NCBI GenBank assembly: GCA_949357655.1
Contig: CASHTG010000002.1
Span: forward strand, 186,001-250,000
Origin: Parascedosporium putredinis
Taxonomy: Eukaryota; Ascomycota; Sordariomycetes; Microascales; Microascaceae
Direction: 5' to 3'
DNA: 64,000 nt
Below, one piece after another: positions 60,950 through 64,000 of this stretch. The notes below the pieces were generated by a model. That model was given only the letters and a program-made list of their open reading frames with translations, was not told the origin of the DNA and ran no database searches. The position numbers and the translations under genes are program-made. Within the stretch, counting starts at the first letter, position 1, and each line of letters begins with the position of its first letter.

Positions 60950-61830
60950 TCTACATCTACCCCACAGCCGTCCATTTCTCTCTCACCCGTCACGACCCGC
61001 TTCGCCATTCCGCGCGGCCTGCACCGCCCTCCGTTATTGCTTGGTGTGTTTGGGCCACTATGAAAAGATGCACACTAAGATGGGGGTTTGAGTGACGAAA
61101 CTCTGACATCCGAACCCGCCAACTTGGGAACGACACCCTCACGATGATAATCTTGCTGCGAATAAATGTAGGGCTAGTCAAGAGCTGGGCATTTTCTGAA
61201 GCGGTGAGAGCCTAACGGATAGCCTAGGGTTTCTTGGCCCCGCCACATGTTCCAGCCGGCTGTGATGCCTCACGATCTTCTTATGTATCCGAGGATGAGT
61301 TGAGAGTTCGGTCATGTCCTTACTCTTGGCCAAGCATTATGCAATGACAGTACTCCCACTCAGAAAGCGCAGAGAGAAGGCGGTGAACATCAATGTGTGC
61401 GAAGCAGTCACCAGGCTCCTTCAAAGCTGCACGTTGCCTCCGTGTCACGAATCGCGTCGGGCAGATATCTACAGAACTCCAAGCGGATGAGGACTCACAG
61501 CTCAGCTGGTAAGCAAAATGAGAAACGTGTCGGCCCACCACAAAGCGGATAGAACTGGAACCCCGGAGTTGAGAGGGAAGAGAAGGCTATGGGGCTGTGC
61601 GTACGCATATCCGTCCCCTATCTATCTTGAAGATGAAGCGGGCGCATGAAGGGGGCGTGGAGGAAGAAGATGCCAACTGGCCAACGGTAAGTTTAAAGGG
61701 CCACCGCGCCGAGATCAAGTGAGAAAAGGCGAGACACCGTCGCCGTGGCGCAAACGGAAGGAACACGATACCATTAGCGTCCGATCACCTTTTGTAAGCG
61801 CGGTTGGCGCGAAGCAAAGGTGTCTTATAT
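60950..61830. repeat. Diverged duplicated block, copy 2
   Basis: This is the partner of 49040-49960, in the same orientation and at an offset of about 11.87 kb. The minus strand carries remnants of the same possible reading frame. Identity is high only in short anchors, and many small indels separate the copies, so the duplication is old. Confidence 0.55.
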
Positions 61831-62769
61831 CAGATGGATTGGACTTATTCATGGATGGCTGAGTCTTCAAGGCATCCTGTTCCCTGATTCCTAGGTCAGC
61901 ATATCTTCAAGCGATATTAGGCAATGATCTGGGATTTGAGTTGGACAGAGGCAGTCTCCGAACCCATACGCGACAGGGAGGCTATTATACTTCGAAAAGG
62001 GCCATGACTACCGAGGTACGGAGAGAGGGATTTAGGAGGAGGAACAAGGAAGAGATAACACGAATCTTGCATCAATCCCCGTCCATTACACAAAATCTCG
62101 GCAGACCCCCACGCTCGAGCATGCATCTCAGCTAGCAGGGATAAATCTTAGGGATGATGTAAACCATCCCACTCATAAACACCTTTGTCTATATTCTAAG
62201 GTTTATTAAGGCCGAGGCACTGGCCTTAATTGTGATCTTAAATGAAGGTGAGTGAAAGGAAAATCACTTGATAGCAGTCAGCCCTGAGGCGCCGAAATGC
62301 ATTTTAACCAACAGTGGCCACAGTCAATATGGCCCTGTCTTTCATTCTTTGTCCTCGGTGAAGTGCGCCTTGGTAAGTTTGGGGATCAAAGATGGCGAAT
62401 CGACCAATACAGGCACCGTAGAGGCGAATAAGAGACGACAAGATCAACATGGATTGGTAGATGGGAAAAGGGCGCCCCGGGTGAGCAGATGCGCATCATT
62501 CGGATTGATCCATCCTTTTGCAGCCTCTCTCCGCAAACTAACCCCACTTCAACAGGAATTTCTCACTTTCTAGTCCTTTTTTCGCCTTACTCTTTTCCCC
62601 AAACCTATGAGCACTCGACTGCTCCCTCACCCCTCCCCAAAGTTAATCTTCTACATTACCTTCTAGAAACCTATCAGGGAAGGATATTGGCCAATTATAC
62701 TCCGATTTGCTTCCATTTTCGATCTTCCGACCGGGGTTCTAGCTGCATTGACTAAGACGCATTTTCACC
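61831..62769. promoter_or_regulatory. Intergenic region upstream of the IAH1-like gene
   Basis: About 0.94 kb with no supported gene. The last 200 nt include C/T-rich tracts, fitting a promoter and leader for the esterase. Confidence 0.4.
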
Positions 62770-63814
62770 ATGGCAGTGAGTCTACGGCCCCCGCCCCCAC
62801 TTCCTGCGTCAAGAGGAAAGCTCCATGAGCTAGGTTCAAGTCTAATGGTAACCTAGAAGCTATACCCGCAAATCGTATTGTTTGGAGATTCTTTGATCCA
62901 AGGAACGGCCGAGGTCCAGGACGGCTTCTCGTTCTTGGGCGAGTTACAGCATCGTGAGTCTCTTGAATATGAATCGCCCTTGGCCTTCATTTGGTATTTG
63001 CATTGGACCGGCACATGAATTTTCTCTTGCTCACTGTTTGGTAATTTCTCTCCGTCTTCGACGCAAAGATGTCATTCGAAGGTACGATGTCGTCAACCGC
63101 GGATTTTCGGGCTATAACACTGCCAATGCTCTGAAGCTCCTCCCCGAGATCTTTGCTCCGGCTTCGGAGCATACGGCCAAGATTGAATACTTTGTACGTG
63201 GTGGTAGCTGCCGGGGTTGAAACGGTTACTGGTTACACGGTCACGGCAGACTAACACAGCTCTCGTTTCCAACCCTGCAGTTCGTCCTCCTCGGGGCAAA
63301 CGATGCCGTCCTGCCCCTTCCCACGACCACCCAGGGCGTCGCGATTGGGAAGTACAAGGAAAATCTCAAAAAGATTGCGACGCACCCCATCATCACCAGC
63401 CACAACCCCAAGATCTTCATCATCCCGCCGCCTCCCTTGGACGAGATCCACGCGTCCCGGCGGGACATTGAAAACGGCCATCCACGGGGCACCCGCACGG
63501 CGGCCATCAGCGCCCGGTACTCGGAGACGGCGCGCGAGGTGGCGCGCGAGGTGGGCGCCGAGATTGTGGATCTCTACCGGGCTGTCATGGACAAGGCGAT
63601 TGAGCTGACGCCCGGGTTTGACGGCGGGGCGGGGGATGTGCTGGGAACGCCTGAGTGCGGGAAGCAGGGAGGTCTGGAGCAGCTGTTGAAGGATGGTCTC
63701 CACATGGGCGGGGACGCGTACAGGGTATTTTACGAGATTGTGAAGCCCAAGGTTGAGGGTCCCTGGGCCACGGCACCCGAGGAGGAGAAGGTGGGCTACG
63801 TGTTCCCAGATTGA
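62770..63814 (+). CDS. IAH1: SGNH/GDSL esterase, isoamyl acetate-hydrolysing type
   Basis: Four exons are inferred: 62770-62775, 62860-62953 (an acceptor at 62857 would add one lysine), 63069-63193 and 63281-63814. They add up to 759 nt and about 252 residues with no frame break. Block I, VLFGDSLIQ, places the nucleophile serine near residue 13. RGFSGYNTANAL forms block II, GAND near residues 80-83 block III, and DGLHM near 213-217 the catalytic Asp/His pair. The spliced segment HVIRRYDVVNRGFSG confirms the exon 2/3 join. This family hydrolyses short acetate esters such as isoamyl acetate and is mainly cytosolic. No signal peptide is seen. The first exon has only two codons. The length matches yeast Iah1. 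Confidence 0.93.
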
Positions 63815-64000
63815 AGGTCCTTAACCCTCCAGAGTGAAGGGGACGGTGATGGACGCAACCGGCTATTTTGGTGACATTTTCCTCACCAGCTGAATGTGGA
63901 TGGCTGGCGTCGCCGAGACATTTCTTAGACCAACATCAAGTGTTGACTGCGTGGGTAGATTTAAGATTATTTGACGCAATGGGGGGGAGGGTCTTTGAAT
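63815..64000. other. 3' flank of the esterase gene
   Basis: These 186 nt to the window end hold the probable 3' UTR. No further feature is visible. Confidence 0.4.

Noticed and set aside
1..64000. Transposon coding regions, CRISPR, rRNA, secondary-metabolite core enzymes
   Set aside because: I looked for transposase or reverse-transcriptase motifs, spaced repeats, rRNA signatures and PKS/NRPS/terpene motifs and saw none.

Overview
The window looks like nuclear DNA of a filamentous ascomycete, probably a Sordariomycete. Genes carry short spliceosomal introns (roughly 60-165 nt) with GTRNGT donors and CAG/TAG acceptors. Several products are fungal housekeeping proteins. There is a dispersed tRNA with a short anticodon-loop intron, and many microsatellites. 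I see no bacterial operons, CRISPR arrays, rRNA genes or recognisable transposon coding regions.

Layout. (1) 1-17.3 kb: a long stretch with no gene I can support; it holds homopolymers, a CA microsatellite and purine/pyrimidine-rich tracts. (2) 17.3-36.2 kb: a conserved core. It contains a proline-rich protein (minus) divergent from ARP8 (plus, an INO80 subunit), an MFS transporter (plus), a Stm1/RGG-type ribosome- or RNA-binding protein (minus), an intron-containing tRNA-Glu(CTC) (minus) and the rRNA-processing factor UTP10 (minus). (3) 36.2-62.7 kb: a sparse accessory region with weak or broken genes. Its main feature is two diverged paralogs of a predicted membrane protein at 45.5-46.6 and 57.3-58.5 kb. 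They are followed 2.4-3.4 kb downstream by two diverged copies of a further block (49.0-50.0 and 60.95-61.8 kb). All the anchors keep the same spacing of about 11.8 kb, so this is an old segmental duplication. A broken gene for a small secreted protein (47.8-48.5 kb) lies in the first unit. (4) 62.8-63.8 kb: an intact SGNH/GDSL esterase of the IAH1 type.

A theme across the window is that otherwise well-conserved genes are interrupted by single missing bases, usually inside short homopolymer runs. In the proline-rich gene, the MFS gene, the Stm1-like gene and the first paralog, the number of such sites I found by reading is exactly the number needed to make the spliced length divisible by three. 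ARP8, IAH1 and the second paralog have none. This fits base-calling or assembly indels better than true gene death. UTP10 also seems to lack an internal N-terminal block. The core genes fit ordinary growth functions (chromatin remodelling, 18S rRNA maturation, ribosome binding, transport). I found no clearly new multi-gene system; the duplicated membrane-protein unit is the best candidate for something undescribed.
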